DNA of 64,000 nt from Nonomuraea angiospora (GTDB lineage Bacteria; Actinomycetota; Actinomycetes; Streptosporangiales; Streptosporangiaceae), in assembly GCF_014873145.1 (NCBI RefSeq), contig NZ_JADBEK010000001.1:3100001-3164000 (forward strand). Reading direction: 5' to 3'. Position 1 is the stretch's first letter, and every line of letters begins with the position of its first letter. The notes beneath the pieces are model-generated. The model worked only from the letters and a program-made list of their open reading frames with translations, did not search any database and was not told where the DNA came from. The position numbers and the translations under genes are program-made. Of this stretch, positions 33,619-42,375 are shown one piece after another.

Positions 33619-35037
33619 GTGATTCAGGTTCCCGATCAGATACCCCTGAAGCTGGAGGACGGGTTCGAACGCGTCAGGCGGGAGCTCGACCTGCCGGACG
33701 GCTTCCCCCGCACCGTGCTCGACGAGGCGGCGTGGGTGGCGAAGGTGCCGCGGCTCGACGCCGAGGACCTGTCCGACGTGCCGTTCGTCACCATCGACCC
33801 GCCCGGCTCGATGGACCTCGACCAGGCGGTGCACCTGGAGCGGCTGCGCGCCGGCTACCGCGTCTGGTACGCGATCGCCGACGTCGGCGCGTTCGTCCGC
33901 CCGGGCGGCCCCATCGACGCCGAGGCCCGCACCAGAGGCGAGACCGTCTACCTGCCCGCGGGCAAGGTGCCGCTGCACCCCAAGGTCCTGTCGGAGGACG
34001 CGGCCAGCCTGCTGCCCGGCGCGCTGCGGCCGGCCGCGGTCTGGCGCATCGACCTCGACGCCGACGGCCGCACGGTCGGCGCCGACGTGCAGCGCGCGCT
34101 CGTCCGCAGCCGCGAGCGTCTCGACTACGCCTACGTGCAGGCGGCCGTCGACACCGGCACCGCCGACGGCGTCCTGGGGCTGCTGGCCGAGATCGGCCGC
34201 CTGCGCCTCGCCCTCGAACGCGAGCGCGGCGGCGTCACCCTGCCCACCCCCGAGCAGGAGGTGGTCTCCGACGGCGACGGCGCCTACCGGCTGGAGTTCC
34301 GGCTGCCGCTGCCCGCCGAGGCGTGGAACGCCCAGATCTCCCTGCTGACCGGCATGGCCGCGGCCTCGATGATGCTCGACGCCGAGATCGGCATCCTGCG
34401 CGTGCTGCCCCGGCCGCACGCCGACGACCTGGCGAAGGTCCGCAGGGTGGCCCAGGCGCTGGACGTCCCCTGGCCCGACGGGGCCGCCTACGGCGCCGTG
34501 GTGCACGACCTGGACCCCAAGAACCCGCAGCAGGCGGCGTTCCTGCACGAGTCCAAGGTGCTGCTGCGCGGCGCGGGCTACGTGGCCTTCGACGGCGCGC
34601 CGCCCAAGCTGGCCGAGCACGCGGCGGTGGCGGCGCCGTACGCGCACGTCACGGCGCCCCTGCGACGCCTGGTCGACCGGTACGCGACCGAGGTGTGCCT
34701 GGCGGTCGCGGCGGGCGTGCCGGTGCCGTCCGACATCCGGGCGGGCCTGGCGGCCCTGCCCGGCGTCATGAGCTCGACCGGACGGCGCGCCGGGGCGGTG
34801 GAGCGGGCGTGCGTGGACCTGGTGGAGGCGTTCCTGCTGCGGGAACGGATCGGGCAGGCGTTCGACGCGGTGGTGATCGACGTGGACGAGCGCCGCGGGG
34901 GCGGGCAGGTGCAGCTCGTCAACCCGGCCGTGATCGCCCGCTGCGACGGCCCGCTCCCCCTCGGCGAGCAGGTCACGGTACGCCTGACGCAGGCCGACCC
35001 GGCCACCCGCGAGGTCCGCTTCACCCTGGCGACGTGA
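33619..35037 (+). CDS. RNB-domain ribonuclease (RNase II family)
   Basis: 472 residues from GTG 33619 (TTG 33610 possible). The catalytic cluster DPPGSMDLDQAV matches the Asp-rich RNB active site, and AHVTAPLRRLVDRY matches the conserved HxTxPLRRxxD segment. The protein starts directly with the RNB domain, so the N-terminal cold-shock domains and a full C-terminal S1 domain of RNase R/II are absent. Common as a short actinobacterial form. Exoribonuclease activity is expected, but RNA binding must work differently. Confidence 0.87.
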   Translation: MIQVPDQIPLKLEDGFERVRRELDLPDGFPRTVLDEAAWVAKVPRLDAEDLSDVPFVTIDPPGSMDLDQAVHLERLRAGYRVWYAIADVGAFVRPGGPIDAEARTRGETVYLPAGKVPLHPKVLSEDAASLLPGALRPAAVWRIDLDADGRTVGADVQRALVRSRERLDYAYVQAAVDTGTADGVLGLLAEIGRLRLALERERGGVTLPTPEQEVVSDGDGAYRLEFRLPLPAEAWNAQISLLTGMAAASMMLDAEIGILRVLPRPHADDLAKVRRVAQALDVPWPDGAAYGAVVHDLDPKNPQQAAFLHESKVLLRGAGYVAFDGAPPKLAEHAAVAAPYAHVTAPLRRLVDRYATEVCLAVAAGVPVPSDIRAGLAALPGVMSSTGRRAGAVERACVDLVEAFLLRERIGQAFDAVVIDVDERRGGGQVQLVNPAVIARCDGPLPLGEQVTVRLTQADPATREVRFTLAT

Positions 35038-35129
35038 ACCTCGGGCGACGTGAACCTCGGGCGACGTGACCTTCCTGCGCCCCGCAGGACCGCGCACGGC
35101 ATGCACCGCGCGCGGCCCTGCCCTGGGCG

Positions 35130-35300
35130 TCACTTCTTCAGCACGCTCCACCCCGCGCCCACACCCATGAGGTGGAGCGCGACGCAGAGCAGCCCGGCGG
35201 TGCCGAGCGTGGCGACGGTGACTACGCTGCCGACCGCGAGGCCGGCGATCTCGAAGACGAGGGCGAGCACGAACAGCAGTGCGGCGACAAGGGCGAACAT
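35130..35300 (-). CDS. small membrane protein, 56 residues
   Basis: ATG 35300 with GGAGG ten bases upstream, stop at 35130. Two hydrophobic segments (LVAALLFVLALVFEIAGLAVG and VATLGTAGLLCVALHLMGVG) and a basic C-terminus ending SVLKK. Probably a two-pass membrane protein of unknown role. Convergent with the RNase gene. Confidence 0.6.
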   Translation of the reverse strand: MFALVAALLFVLALVFEIAGLAVGSVVTVATLGTAGLLCVALHLMGVGAGWSVLKK

Positions 35301-35462
35301 GGGGTGGCTACCTCCGAACGGGGCCGGCCGGACGCCGCGCGTCCGAGGGGGCGGGCCTCGGCGAGTGCGTCCGAGGATGTCTCTGACATGGGGATTTCCA
35401 GCACGATCGGCCGAAAAACTGCCCCTAAGGTGACGTTCCGTGAACGAATGACGACACCGCTT

Positions 35463-35476
35463 TGACCGGCCGGTCA
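35463..35476. promoter_or_regulatory. perfect 14-bp palindrome TGACCGGCCGGTCA
   Basis: TetR/AcrR-type palindrome 163 bases before the small membrane protein gene and 18 bases beyond the stop of the TetR gene. The neighbouring TetR protein is a candidate binder. Confidence 0.45.
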
Positions 35477-35493
35477 GTCTCCCGCCACGGGGC

Positions 35494-36063
35494 TCAGGCC
35501 CCCTTCACCCGCATGCCGTCGCAGACCACGTCCGCCATCCGTACCGTCGCCCCTCTGGCCCGCGCCCTGCGCTCGGCCACCAGGCATCCGCGCAGCAGAT
35601 CCAGCACGTCCTCCCCCGCCAGATCCCCGCGCGCCGCCCCGGCCCGCTGCGCCCTGACCAGTAATCGGGCGACGGCCCTGCCGAGATCGTCCTGCAACGA
35701 GACCTTCATCCCGGCCCCGCTGTCCAGCATGTCGCACAGCGCCTGGCTCTCCGACGCCTGCTCGACCACCTTGGCGAACCAGGCGAAGAACGCCTTCCCG
35801 GGATCCTCCGCCGTGGCCAGCGCGCGGGCGTCGGCCACGAACCGCTCGATCCGCCCCAGCAGCACGGCCTCGAACAGCGCCTCCTTGGTCGGGAAGTGCC
35901 GGTAGACGGTGCCCACCCCGAACCCGGCCCGCCGCGCGATCTCGTCGAAGGAGATCGTCAGGCCGTCACTGGCCAGGGCCTCCTGCGCGATCTGCAGCAC
36001 CCGCTCCCGGTTGCGCCGGGCGTCGGCCCGCAACGGCCGGGCCGAGCTGTGGTCGTCGCCCAT
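35494..36063 (-). CDS. TetR family transcriptional regulator
   Basis: 189 residues from ATG 36063 (AGGCAGG upstream). Helix-turn-helix FDEIARRAGFGVGTVYRHFPTKEALFEAV is a clear TetR_N; the C-terminal SBP-like domain (AFFAWFAKVVEQASESQALCDML) is of the TetR_C_33-like type. Lies downstream of the ABC exporter separated by a bidirectional terminator. Probable targets are the small membrane protein and itself. Confidence 0.88.
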   Translation of the reverse strand: MGDDHSSARPLRADARRNRERVLQIAQEALASDGLTISFDEIARRAGFGVGTVYRHFPTKEALFEAVLLGRIERFVADARALATAEDPGKAFFAWFAKVVEQASESQALCDMLDSGAGMKVSLQDDLGRAVARLLVRAQRAGAARGDLAGEDVLDLLRGCLVAERRARARGATVRMADVVCDGMRVKGA

Positions 36064-36164
36064 GAACGAACCTGCCTTCAACAAACGGAGGGATCTCTCC
36101 GATTCTATCGACGCCCCCTCGCCCCCGCACCCGTCCCGATCCCCGACGACCGGCACCCCGGACA

Positions 36165-36200
36165 CCGAAACACCCGCCCCCGAAAGGGCGGGTGTTTCGG
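36165..36200. terminator. 15-bp hairpin, terminator of the ABC exporter
   Basis: CCGAAACACCCGCCC, loop CCGAAA, GGGCGGGTGTTTCGG: perfect 15-bp stem 10 bases past the exporter stop and 100 bases before the TetR start. Strong in both directions. Confidence 0.85.
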
Positions 36201-36210
36201 GACGGGGCGG

Positions 36211-37995
36211 TCAGGGGTTCGTGGTCCGGCGGTCGGTCAGGGAGGGGCCGTCCGTGGTCAGCGGGCGCGGGTGGGTGCGGGCGAAGCGCTTGAGGCGGAT
36301 GCGCTCCTCCCTGTGCACGGGCGACAGCTCCACGATGCGCGCCCCCTCCGGCACGAAGCGCAGGTCGTGCGTGATGAGGAGCGTCGTCCGTCCGGCCATG
36401 AGCCGCAGCAGCGGCTTCATGACCTGCGCGGCCGTGGCCTCGTCCAGCCCCGTCATGGGCTCGTCGAGCACCAGCACCGGCGCGTCCCGCAGGACCGCCC
36501 TGGCGATGGCGATCCGCTGCCGCTGGCCGCCGGACAGGAGCCGCCCCCGCTGCCCCACCGGCGTGTCGTAGCCCTGCGGCAGGAGTTCGGCGAACTCGTG
36601 CACCCCCGCCGCCTCCGCCGCCCTGACGATCTCCTCCAGCGAGGCGCCAGGGCGGCCGTAGGCGATGTTGTCGCGTACGGACCCCGAGAACAGCAGCGTC
36701 TCCTGGTGCAGGATCGTGATGTTCTCGCGCAGCGACCGCCGCGTCAGGCGCCGGATGTCGACCCCGTCCAGCAGGATGCGGCCCGCTTCCGGGTCGTAGA
36801 AGCGCAGCATCAGCTTGGCCAGCGTGGACTTGCCCACCCCGCTGGGCCCGGTGAGGACGACGACCTTGCCGGGCGAGGCGGTGAACGTCACATTCCGCAG
36901 CACCTGCCGCCCGCGCCTCGGGTACGTGAACGCGACCCGGTCGAACTCGACCAGGCCCCGGCCCCGCCCGGCGGGCACGGCGTCCTGGGCGTCGGTGACG
37001 GCGGGCCTGACCTTGAGGATCTCGATGACCCGGTCGGACCCGGCCGCCGCCTCCGACACCGTCAGCGCCAGCTCTCCCAGCGACTGGACCGCCGGGTACA
37101 GCAGTGCCAGGTACGCGGCGAAGGCCAGCAGGCCGCCCAGGGTCAGCCGGCCCGCGGCGATCTCCCACGCGCCGAACCCGAGGATGACGATCAGGCAGAC
37201 GGTCTCGATGACCTGGACGGTGGGCCCATACAGGCCGGACAGCCAGGCCTGCGACATGTTGGCGCGCAGCCACATGCCGCCCTCCCGGTGCAGGCGGCGC
37301 GACTCGGCCTCCTGCCGGTTGTACGCCTGCACGAGCGGCTGGTTGGCCAGCCCCTCCTCCAGGACGCTGTTCATGGCGCCGTTGCTGTAGCGCTCCCGGG
37401 CCGCGGCCGTTCTGAACCTGCCCGCGAACACCTTGGAGACCACCAGGAACAGCGGGATCAGCGCCATCGTGAGGAGCGCGAGGTCCCAGCGGATGAAGAA
37501 GGCCGCCCCCGCGAAGAACACCACACTGGCCGCCGTGGTGAGCGCCTTGACCAGCCCGGACCCCACGAGTTCCTCGATGGCCTCGATGTCGTCGGTCAGC
37601 CGGGCCATCAGGTCGCCGAGGCGGCGGTTCTCCGAGAAGTCCGGCGCGAGCGTCTGCAGGTGCGCGTAGACGCGGTCGCGCAGAGCCAGCAGGAACCGTT
37701 CGGCGCCCAGCGCGGTGCTGTACGTCGCCGCGAACGACGTCACCCCGGCGATCGCGGCGAGCCCGAGCCAGATGGACGCCGGGGCCCAGAACTCGCCCAG
37801 CCGCCGGGTGGTCAGCACCTCGTCGGTGATGTGGCCGAACAGGCGGATCGCGGCGACCTCGCAGAGCGCGGCCACGACGGCGAACACGACGCCGGCCGCG
37901 AATAGGCGGCGCAACCCGCGGGTGTCCGGCCAGAACTCGCGGAAAGTGCGGCGAATGGAAATCGCCGGGGCGAGTTCGCGGCCGGAGACAGTCAA
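36211..37995 (-). CDS. ABC transporter, fused permease and ATP-binding protein (exporter)
   Basis: About 594 residues from TTG 37995. Six membrane segments (type I exporter, ABC_membrane), then Walker A GPSGVGKST, signature LSGGQRQRIAIARA, Walker B PVLVLDEPMTGLDE, switch THDLRF. Likely works as a homodimer pumping a lipid, drug or peptide. Start uncertain: GTG 38043 overlaps the stop of the upstream 40-codon ORF, and TTG 37995 sits at the foot of a hairpin. Followed by a terminator. Substrate unknown; the upstream Trp/Arg-rich peptide is a candidate. Confidence 0.85.
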   Translation of the reverse strand: MTVSGRELAPAISIRRTFREFWPDTRGLRRLFAAGVVFAVVAALCEVAAIRLFGHITDEVLTTRRLGEFWAPASIWLGLAAIAGVTSFAATYSTALGAERFLLALRDRVYAHLQTLAPDFSENRRLGDLMARLTDDIEAIEELVGSGLVKALTTAASVVFFAGAAFFIRWDLALLTMALIPLFLVVSKVFAGRFRTAAARERYSNGAMNSVLEEGLANQPLVQAYNRQEAESRRLHREGGMWLRANMSQAWLSGLYGPTVQVIETVCLIVILGFGAWEIAAGRLTLGGLLAFAAYLALLYPAVQSLGELALTVSEAAAGSDRVIEILKVRPAVTDAQDAVPAGRGRGLVEFDRVAFTYPRRGRQVLRNVTFTASPGKVVVLTGPSGVGKSTLAKLMLRFYDPEAGRILLDGVDIRRLTRRSLRENITILHQETLLFSGSVRDNIAYGRPGASLEEIVRAAEAAGVHEFAELLPQGYDTPVGQRGRLLSGGQRQRIAIARAVLRDAPVLVLDEPMTGLDEATAAQVMKPLLRLMAGRTTLLITHDLRFVPEGARIVELSPVHREERIRLKRFARTHPRPLTTDGPSLTDRRTTNP

Positions 37996-38026
37996 TGAGA
38001 GCCGGCGGCCAGGCCACCGGCTCTCA
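37996..38026 (-). promoter_or_regulatory. 15-bp hairpin between the small ORF and the exporter start
   Basis: TGAGAGCCGGCGGCC (37996-38010) pairs with GGCCACCGGCTCTCA (38012-38026) apart from one G-U. In the leftward RNA it starts ten bases after the 40-codon ORF's TAA and ends at TTG 37995. No U-run, so it would more likely mask translation than terminate. Confidence 0.6.
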
Positions 38027-38036
38027 CGGGAGCGGT

Positions 38037-38159
38037 TTACCACCCCCACCACCAGCGCCGGGAGCGGCAGCGCCAACCGCGCCAACCGCAGCCCCAACGC
38101 CTGCGGCGACGGCAGCAGCGCTGCTGGAAGTCGAACCTGGTGAGCTGAGTGCTAGCCAT
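38037..38159 (-). CDS. 40-residue Trp/Arg/Cys-rich peptide (leader peptide or peptide precursor)
   Basis: ATG 38159 has an excellent ribosome site (GGGGGAGGAATC) in a less GC-rich 270-base upstream region. The product begins MASTQLTRFDFQQR and then is composed almost only of Cys, Arg, Trp and Gly: 7 Trp, 12 Arg, 4 Cys, ending in Trp-Trp-Trp-Gly-Trp. GC at third codon positions is high, as for genes. Stop lies just before the hairpin and the exporter gene. It could be a regulatory leader peptide, a modified peptide precursor exported by the ABC protein, or a cationic toxin-like peptide. No modifying enzyme is adjacent. Confidence 0.5.
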   Translation of the reverse strand: MASTQLTRFDFQQRCCRRRRRWGCGWRGWRCRSRRWWWGW

Positions 38160-38433
38160 GATTCCTCCCCCGTTTGCCTACTTGCACAAATCGCACGTTA
38201 GCACCCGAAATGCGACAAAGCACGAGATATCGCCTATTTAAAAGGAATTTGACCACAGAAACCAGCCGACAAAGGCCGTCGCCCGCACCCGTTAAATCGA
38301 GCGTAAATAAAAAGAACCGCTAACTCGGGTAACGGTAATCCCAAAGGATGCTGCTCAGAACTGGTTCCAAGGTGTAGGTCACCCGATACTTTGGTCCGAT
38401 GGATCGGACGTCTGAGCAGGGGATCATGGACGC

Positions 38434-38619
38434 ATGGCATTCCTCGGCGTCATCCTCATGATCCAGGGCTTCGGCGGCCTCATCGCCGACCACTTCTTCG
38501 GCAAGCACTTCGGCCTGCTGCACCTGGTGCTCGACGGCACCGCCCTGACCGTCGTGAGCGCCGTGGCAGGCGTCGCGGGCCTGCTCCTGACGATCGGCGC
38601 GATCGCCAAGGACAACTGA
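38434..38619 (+). CDS. small membrane protein, 61 residues
   Basis: Starts MAFLGVILMIQGFGGLIADHFFGKHFG and continues with a second hydrophobic segment (ALTVVSAVAGVAGLLLTIGAIA). Two-pass membrane protein of unknown function. GGGGATC upstream; ends at a strong hairpin before the convergent helicase gene. Confidence 0.6.
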   Translation: MAFLGVILMIQGFGGLIADHFFGKHFGLLHLVLDGTALTVVSAVAGVAGLLLTIGAIAKDN

Positions 38620-38646
38620 GACCCGCCCCCCGGCAGGGGGCGGGTC
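38620..38646. terminator. terminator between convergent genes
   Basis: GACCCGCCCCC, loop CGGCA, GGGGGCGGGTC: perfect 11-bp stem. A second small hairpin (38648-38663, GACCTT-TCCG-AAGGTC) overlaps the helicase stop. Confidence 0.8.
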
Positions 38647-38661
38647 GGACCTTTCCGAAGG

Positions 38662-41385
38662 TCAGGTGAGCGAGGAGTAGGCCACCACGCCGCGCCGCAT
38701 CGCGTCGACCGCCTTGCCCGCCGTCTGCTTGATCTTGCTGCCCGGCGGGGCCGCGTTCCCGAGCTGACCGAGCAGGTCCATCAGCTGCTTGACCCACCGT
38801 ACGAAGTCACCGGCCGCCAGCTCGTTGCCGTTCACCCCGTCCCGCAGGACGGCATCCAGAGTGTGCCCCTTCGTCCACCGGAACGCCGCCCACGCGAACG
38901 CCAGATCCGGCTCCCTGATCGTGGACAGCCCATGGTCGGACTCGATGCCCTCCAGCTCCCCCCACAGCCGGATCATCGACGTCAGCGCCTCCTGCGTCCG
39001 CCCGGCGGGCACCTTCGGCCGGCGCGCGTCATCGGCGGCCCGCGACTCGAACACCAGCGCCGACACGCACGCCGCCAGCTCCGCCGGGTCGAGCTCCTCC
39101 CACAACCCCTTGCGCAGCGACTCGGCGGTCAGCAGGTCGAGCTCGGTGTAGATACGGCCCAGCCGGCGGCCCTCGTCGGTGACGGCCTCCCCCTCGAGGT
39201 AGCCGAGCTGCTCCAGCACCGAGCAGATCCGGTCGAACGTGCGCGAGATGACGTGCGAGCGCCCCTCGACCCGCCGGCGCAGCCCCTCGGTCTCGCGCAG
39301 CAGCTTGTAGTAGCGCTCGGCCCAGCGGGCGTGGTCCTCACGCTCGTCGCAGCCGTGGCACGGGTGCTGGCGGATGAGCCGGCGCAGCTCGTTGACCTCG
39401 TCATCCTCCACCGTGTGGTCACGCGCCCTGGCCGGCTTGCCCAGGTCGCGGTCGCCCAGCTTGGCCAGCAGCGTGGAGACGAGGTTGGCACGCTCCTTGG
39501 GCGAGCGGCCGTTGAAGTTCTTCGGGATGCGCAGCTTCTCCAGCGGCTCGACCGGGACGGGGAAGTCCGCCGGGTCGAGCTTCTTGACCTGCTTGCCGAT
39601 CGTCAGCACCAGCGGGCTCGGCCCCTGACCGCGCGGGTTGCGGCCCGGATCGAGCACGATCGCCAGCCCCGCCCGGCGCCCGCCCGGCACCCGGATGACG
39701 TCACCCGGCTGCAGCGCCTCCAGCGACCGCACCGCGGCCGCCCGGCGCGCGGCGCCGCGCTGCCTGGCCAGCTCGGCCTCACGGTCGGAGAGCCGGCGGC
39801 GTAGCGCCGCGTACTCGGGGAAGTCTCCCAGGTGGCACGTCATGGCCTCCTGGTAGCCCTCCAGCGCCTCCTCGTGCTTGCGCAGCTGCTTGGCCAGCCC
39901 GACCACCGCCCGGTCGGCCTGGAACTGCGCGAACGACTCCTCCAGCAGCGTCCTGGCCCGCTCCCGGCCGAACTGCCCGACGAGGTTGACCGCCATGTTG
40001 TACGACGGCTGGAAGCTCGACCGCAGCGGATACGTACGCGTGCCGGCCAGCCCCGCCACCGACAGCGGATCCATGCCCTGCTGCCACAGCACCACCGCGT
40101 GGCCCTCGACGTCGATGCCGCGCCGCCCCGCCCGCCCGGTCAGCTGGGTGTACTCGCCGGGCGTGAGGTCGGCGTGCGTCTCGCCGTTCCACTTGTCGAG
40201 CTTCTCGATCACCACGCTGCGCGCCGGCATGTTGATGCCCAGCGCGAGCGTCTCCGTCGCGAACACGGCCTTGACCAGCCCGCGCGTGAACAGCTCCTCC
40301 ACGACCTCCTTGAACGCCGGCAGCATGCCCGCGTGGTGCGAGGCCAGCCCGCGCTCCAGGCAGTCACGCCACTCCAGGTAGCCCAGGACGGCCAGGTCCT
40401 CGTCCGGCAGATGCGCGGTGCGCTCGTCCACGAGCTGCCTGATCTCGTGCCGCTCGCGGTCGGTCGTGAGCCGGATCCCGGCGTACAGGCACTGCTGAAC
40501 GGCGGCGTCGCACCCCGCGCGGGAGAAGATGAACGTGATCGCCGGCAGCAGCCCCTCGCCGTCGAGCCGCTCGATCACCTGCACGCGGTCCGGCGGGCGC
40601 GAACGCTGCGGGCGGCCGTAGCCGCGCCTGCCCCGCCCCGCCGTCAGCCGCTCGGCGTCGCGCGTCACCCGCATCAGCGTGGGGTTGACGCGCGGGGTCA
40701 GGTCGTCGTTCACGAACATGTCGTAGAGGCGGTGGCCCACCATCATGTGCTGCCACAGCGGCACCGGACGGTGCTCGTCCACGATCACCGTGGTGTCGCC
40801 GCGCACCTCGCCCAGCCACTCGCCGAACTCCTCGGCGTTGCTGACCGTCGCCGACAGCGCCACCAGCCGCACCGACTCCGGCAGGTGGATGATCACCTCT
40901 TCCCACACCGCGCCACGGAAGCGGTCGGCGAGGTAGTGGACCTCGTCCATGACCACGAACCCGAGCCCCGCCAGGGTCGCCGACCCGGCGTAGAGCATGT
41001 TGCGCAGCACCTCGGTGGTCATGACGACGATGGGGGCCTCGCCGTTGACGCTGTTGTCGCCGGTCAGCAGGCCCACCTTGGCGGTGCCGTAGCGTTTGAC
41101 CAGGTCGTTGTACTTCTGGTTGGACAGCGCCTTGATGGGGGTGGTGTAGAAGCACTTCTGGCCCTGCTCCAAGGCCAGGTGGACGGCGAACTCGCCGACC
41201 ACCGTCTTGCCCGACCCCGTGGGCGCCGCCACCAGCACGCCGTCTCCGGCCTCCAGGGCGCGGCAGGCGTCTAGCTGGAAGTCGTCCAGCTCGAAGTCGT
41301 AGAGACCTCGGAACGATCTCACCGCGGCCCCGTCGTCCCCATACTTCTGACGGAAGGCCGCATAGCGTTCCGCTGGCGTTGTCAT
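38662..41385 (-). CDS. helY: HelY-type DEAD/DEAH superfamily RNA helicase (Ski2/Mtr4-like)
   Basis: 907 residues. Walker A APTGSGKTVVGEF, DEVHYLADRF (DEVH), SATVSN, motif VI QLTGRAGRRGID, and a long C-terminal part with the arch/DSHCT region (CHGCDEREDHARW, DELDP...). Closest to actinobacterial HelY, an ATP-dependent RNA helicase related to Mtr4/Ski2. Last gene of the leftward tatA-tatC-lipid kinase operon. ATG 41385. Confidence 0.9.
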   Translation of the reverse strand: MTTPAERYAAFRQKYGDDGAAVRSFRGLYDFELDDFQLDACRALEAGDGVLVAAPTGSGKTVVGEFAVHLALEQGQKCFYTTPIKALSNQKYNDLVKRYGTAKVGLLTGDNSVNGEAPIVVMTTEVLRNMLYAGSATLAGLGFVVMDEVHYLADRFRGAVWEEVIIHLPESVRLVALSATVSNAEEFGEWLGEVRGDTTVIVDEHRPVPLWQHMMVGHRLYDMFVNDDLTPRVNPTLMRVTRDAERLTAGRGRRGYGRPQRSRPPDRVQVIERLDGEGLLPAITFIFSRAGCDAAVQQCLYAGIRLTTDRERHEIRQLVDERTAHLPDEDLAVLGYLEWRDCLERGLASHHAGMLPAFKEVVEELFTRGLVKAVFATETLALGINMPARSVVIEKLDKWNGETHADLTPGEYTQLTGRAGRRGIDVEGHAVVLWQQGMDPLSVAGLAGTRTYPLRSSFQPSYNMAVNLVGQFGRERARTLLEESFAQFQADRAVVGLAKQLRKHEEALEGYQEAMTCHLGDFPEYAALRRRLSDREAELARQRGAARRAAAVRSLEALQPGDVIRVPGGRRAGLAIVLDPGRNPRGQGPSPLVLTIGKQVKKLDPADFPVPVEPLEKLRIPKNFNGRSPKERANLVSTLLAKLGDRDLGKPARARDHTVEDDEVNELRRLIRQHPCHGCDEREDHARWAERYYKLLRETEGLRRRVEGRSHVISRTFDRICSVLEQLGYLEGEAVTDEGRRLGRIYTELDLLTAESLRKGLWEELDPAELAACVSALVFESRAADDARRPKVPAGRTQEALTSMIRLWGELEGIESDHGLSTIREPDLAFAWAAFRWTKGHTLDAVLRDGVNGNELAAGDFVRWVKQLMDLLGQLGNAAPPGSKIKQTAGKAVDAMRRGVVAYSSLT

Positions 41386-41471
41386 ACCCGCCAGCCTACC
41401 GAAATCGCCTTTCCGGTCGGTCCCCCCGTAGACCGGCCGGCGTCCGACCGAGCGCCTTTACAATGTAGATT

Positions 41472-42359
41472 TCAAACGATGACCCGTAACGCCCCAGGGC
41501 GCACCTCGCACTGGATCGGCGCGGGGCCCACGCGTTCGCCGTCGGCGTAGGCGAGAACGTCGGCGGCCTCCAGCCGCACGCTCCGCACCCGCCGCACCGT
41601 CACCGCCCGGTGCCCCACGTGCGTCCCCCGGTAGACGCTCGGGAAGACCCGCAGGAACTCGGCCTTGGACACCGCGTCCAGCATCATCACGTCCAGCAGC
41701 CCGTCGTCGGGCCGCGCGTCGGGGCACACCCGCATGCCCGCCCCGTACGAGCAGGTGTTGGCCACCGCCACCAGCATGGCCTCGCGTTCGATGACCTCCC
41801 CGTCGTCGAGGGTCACCCGGAACGGGATCGGCCGGAACGAGCGCAGCTCCTCCACCGTCGCCACCGCGTAGCGCGCCATCCCCGGCGGCCACGTCTTGCG
41901 GTTGGCCCGCTCGTTGACCCGGGAGTCGAACCCGCAGCACATCACCCCCGCGAACACCTCGTCCGCCTGCCCGGCCCGGATCCGGGCGACGTCCACCAGG
42001 CGCGACTTCATGCGCAGCACGACGCGGGCCGCCGCGACGGGGTCGGCGCACGGCAGCCCGAGCGCGGCCGCGATGTCGTTGCCGGTGCCGGCGGGGATGA
42101 TGCCGAGCTGCACGTCGGTGCCGGCCACGGCCTGCACGGCCAGGTGCACCAGCCCGTCGCCGCCGAAGGCCACGAGTGCGTCGGGGCGCTCGGCCACGGC
42201 GGTGCAGGCCCGCGCGAGGGCGTCGGCGGCGTCGTCGCCGACGATCACCGACAGCTCGGCCCCGCCGGCGCGCAGCCGGCGCGCCACGGGCTCGAGCAGG
42301 CGCAGCGTACGGCCGCCTCGGGCGGCGGGGTTGACGAGCAGGGCGAGTTGAGGGGCCAC
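41472..42359 (-). CDS. diacylglycerol kinase family lipid kinase
   Basis: 295 residues. LLVNPAARGG start, VAFGGDGLVHLAVQAV (GGDGT motif modified to GGDGL), GIIPAGTGNDIAAALGLP, and DDGLLDVMML are typical of DgkB/YegS-type lipid kinases. Phosphorylates diacylglycerol or a sphingosine-like lipid. GTG start 42359; ends 86 bases before helY's ATG. In many actinobacteria this gene lies between tatC and helY. Confidence 0.88.
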   Translation of the reverse strand: MAPQLALLVNPAARGGRTLRLLEPVARRLRAGGAELSVIVGDDAADALARACTAVAERPDALVAFGGDGLVHLAVQAVAGTDVQLGIIPAGTGNDIAAALGLPCADPVAAARVVLRMKSRLVDVARIRAGQADEVFAGVMCCGFDSRVNERANRKTWPPGMARYAVATVEELRSFRPIPFRVTLDDGEVIEREAMLVAVANTCSYGAGMRVCPDARPDDGLLDVMMLDAVSKAEFLRVFPSVYRGTHVGHRAVTVRRVRSVRLEAADVLAYADGERVGPAPIQCEVRPGALRVIV

Positions 42360-42375
42360 GCCCGGAACCTATCGC

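Noticed and set aside
33661..33680. GGGTTCGAACGC, resembling a tRNA T-loop
   Set aside because: Lies inside the RNB ribonuclease coding sequence and no cloverleaf can be folded around it.
38234..38440. 68-codon minus frame upstream of the Trp/Arg-rich ORF
   Set aside because: Antisense to the 61-residue membrane protein start, no ribosome site, no recognisable features.
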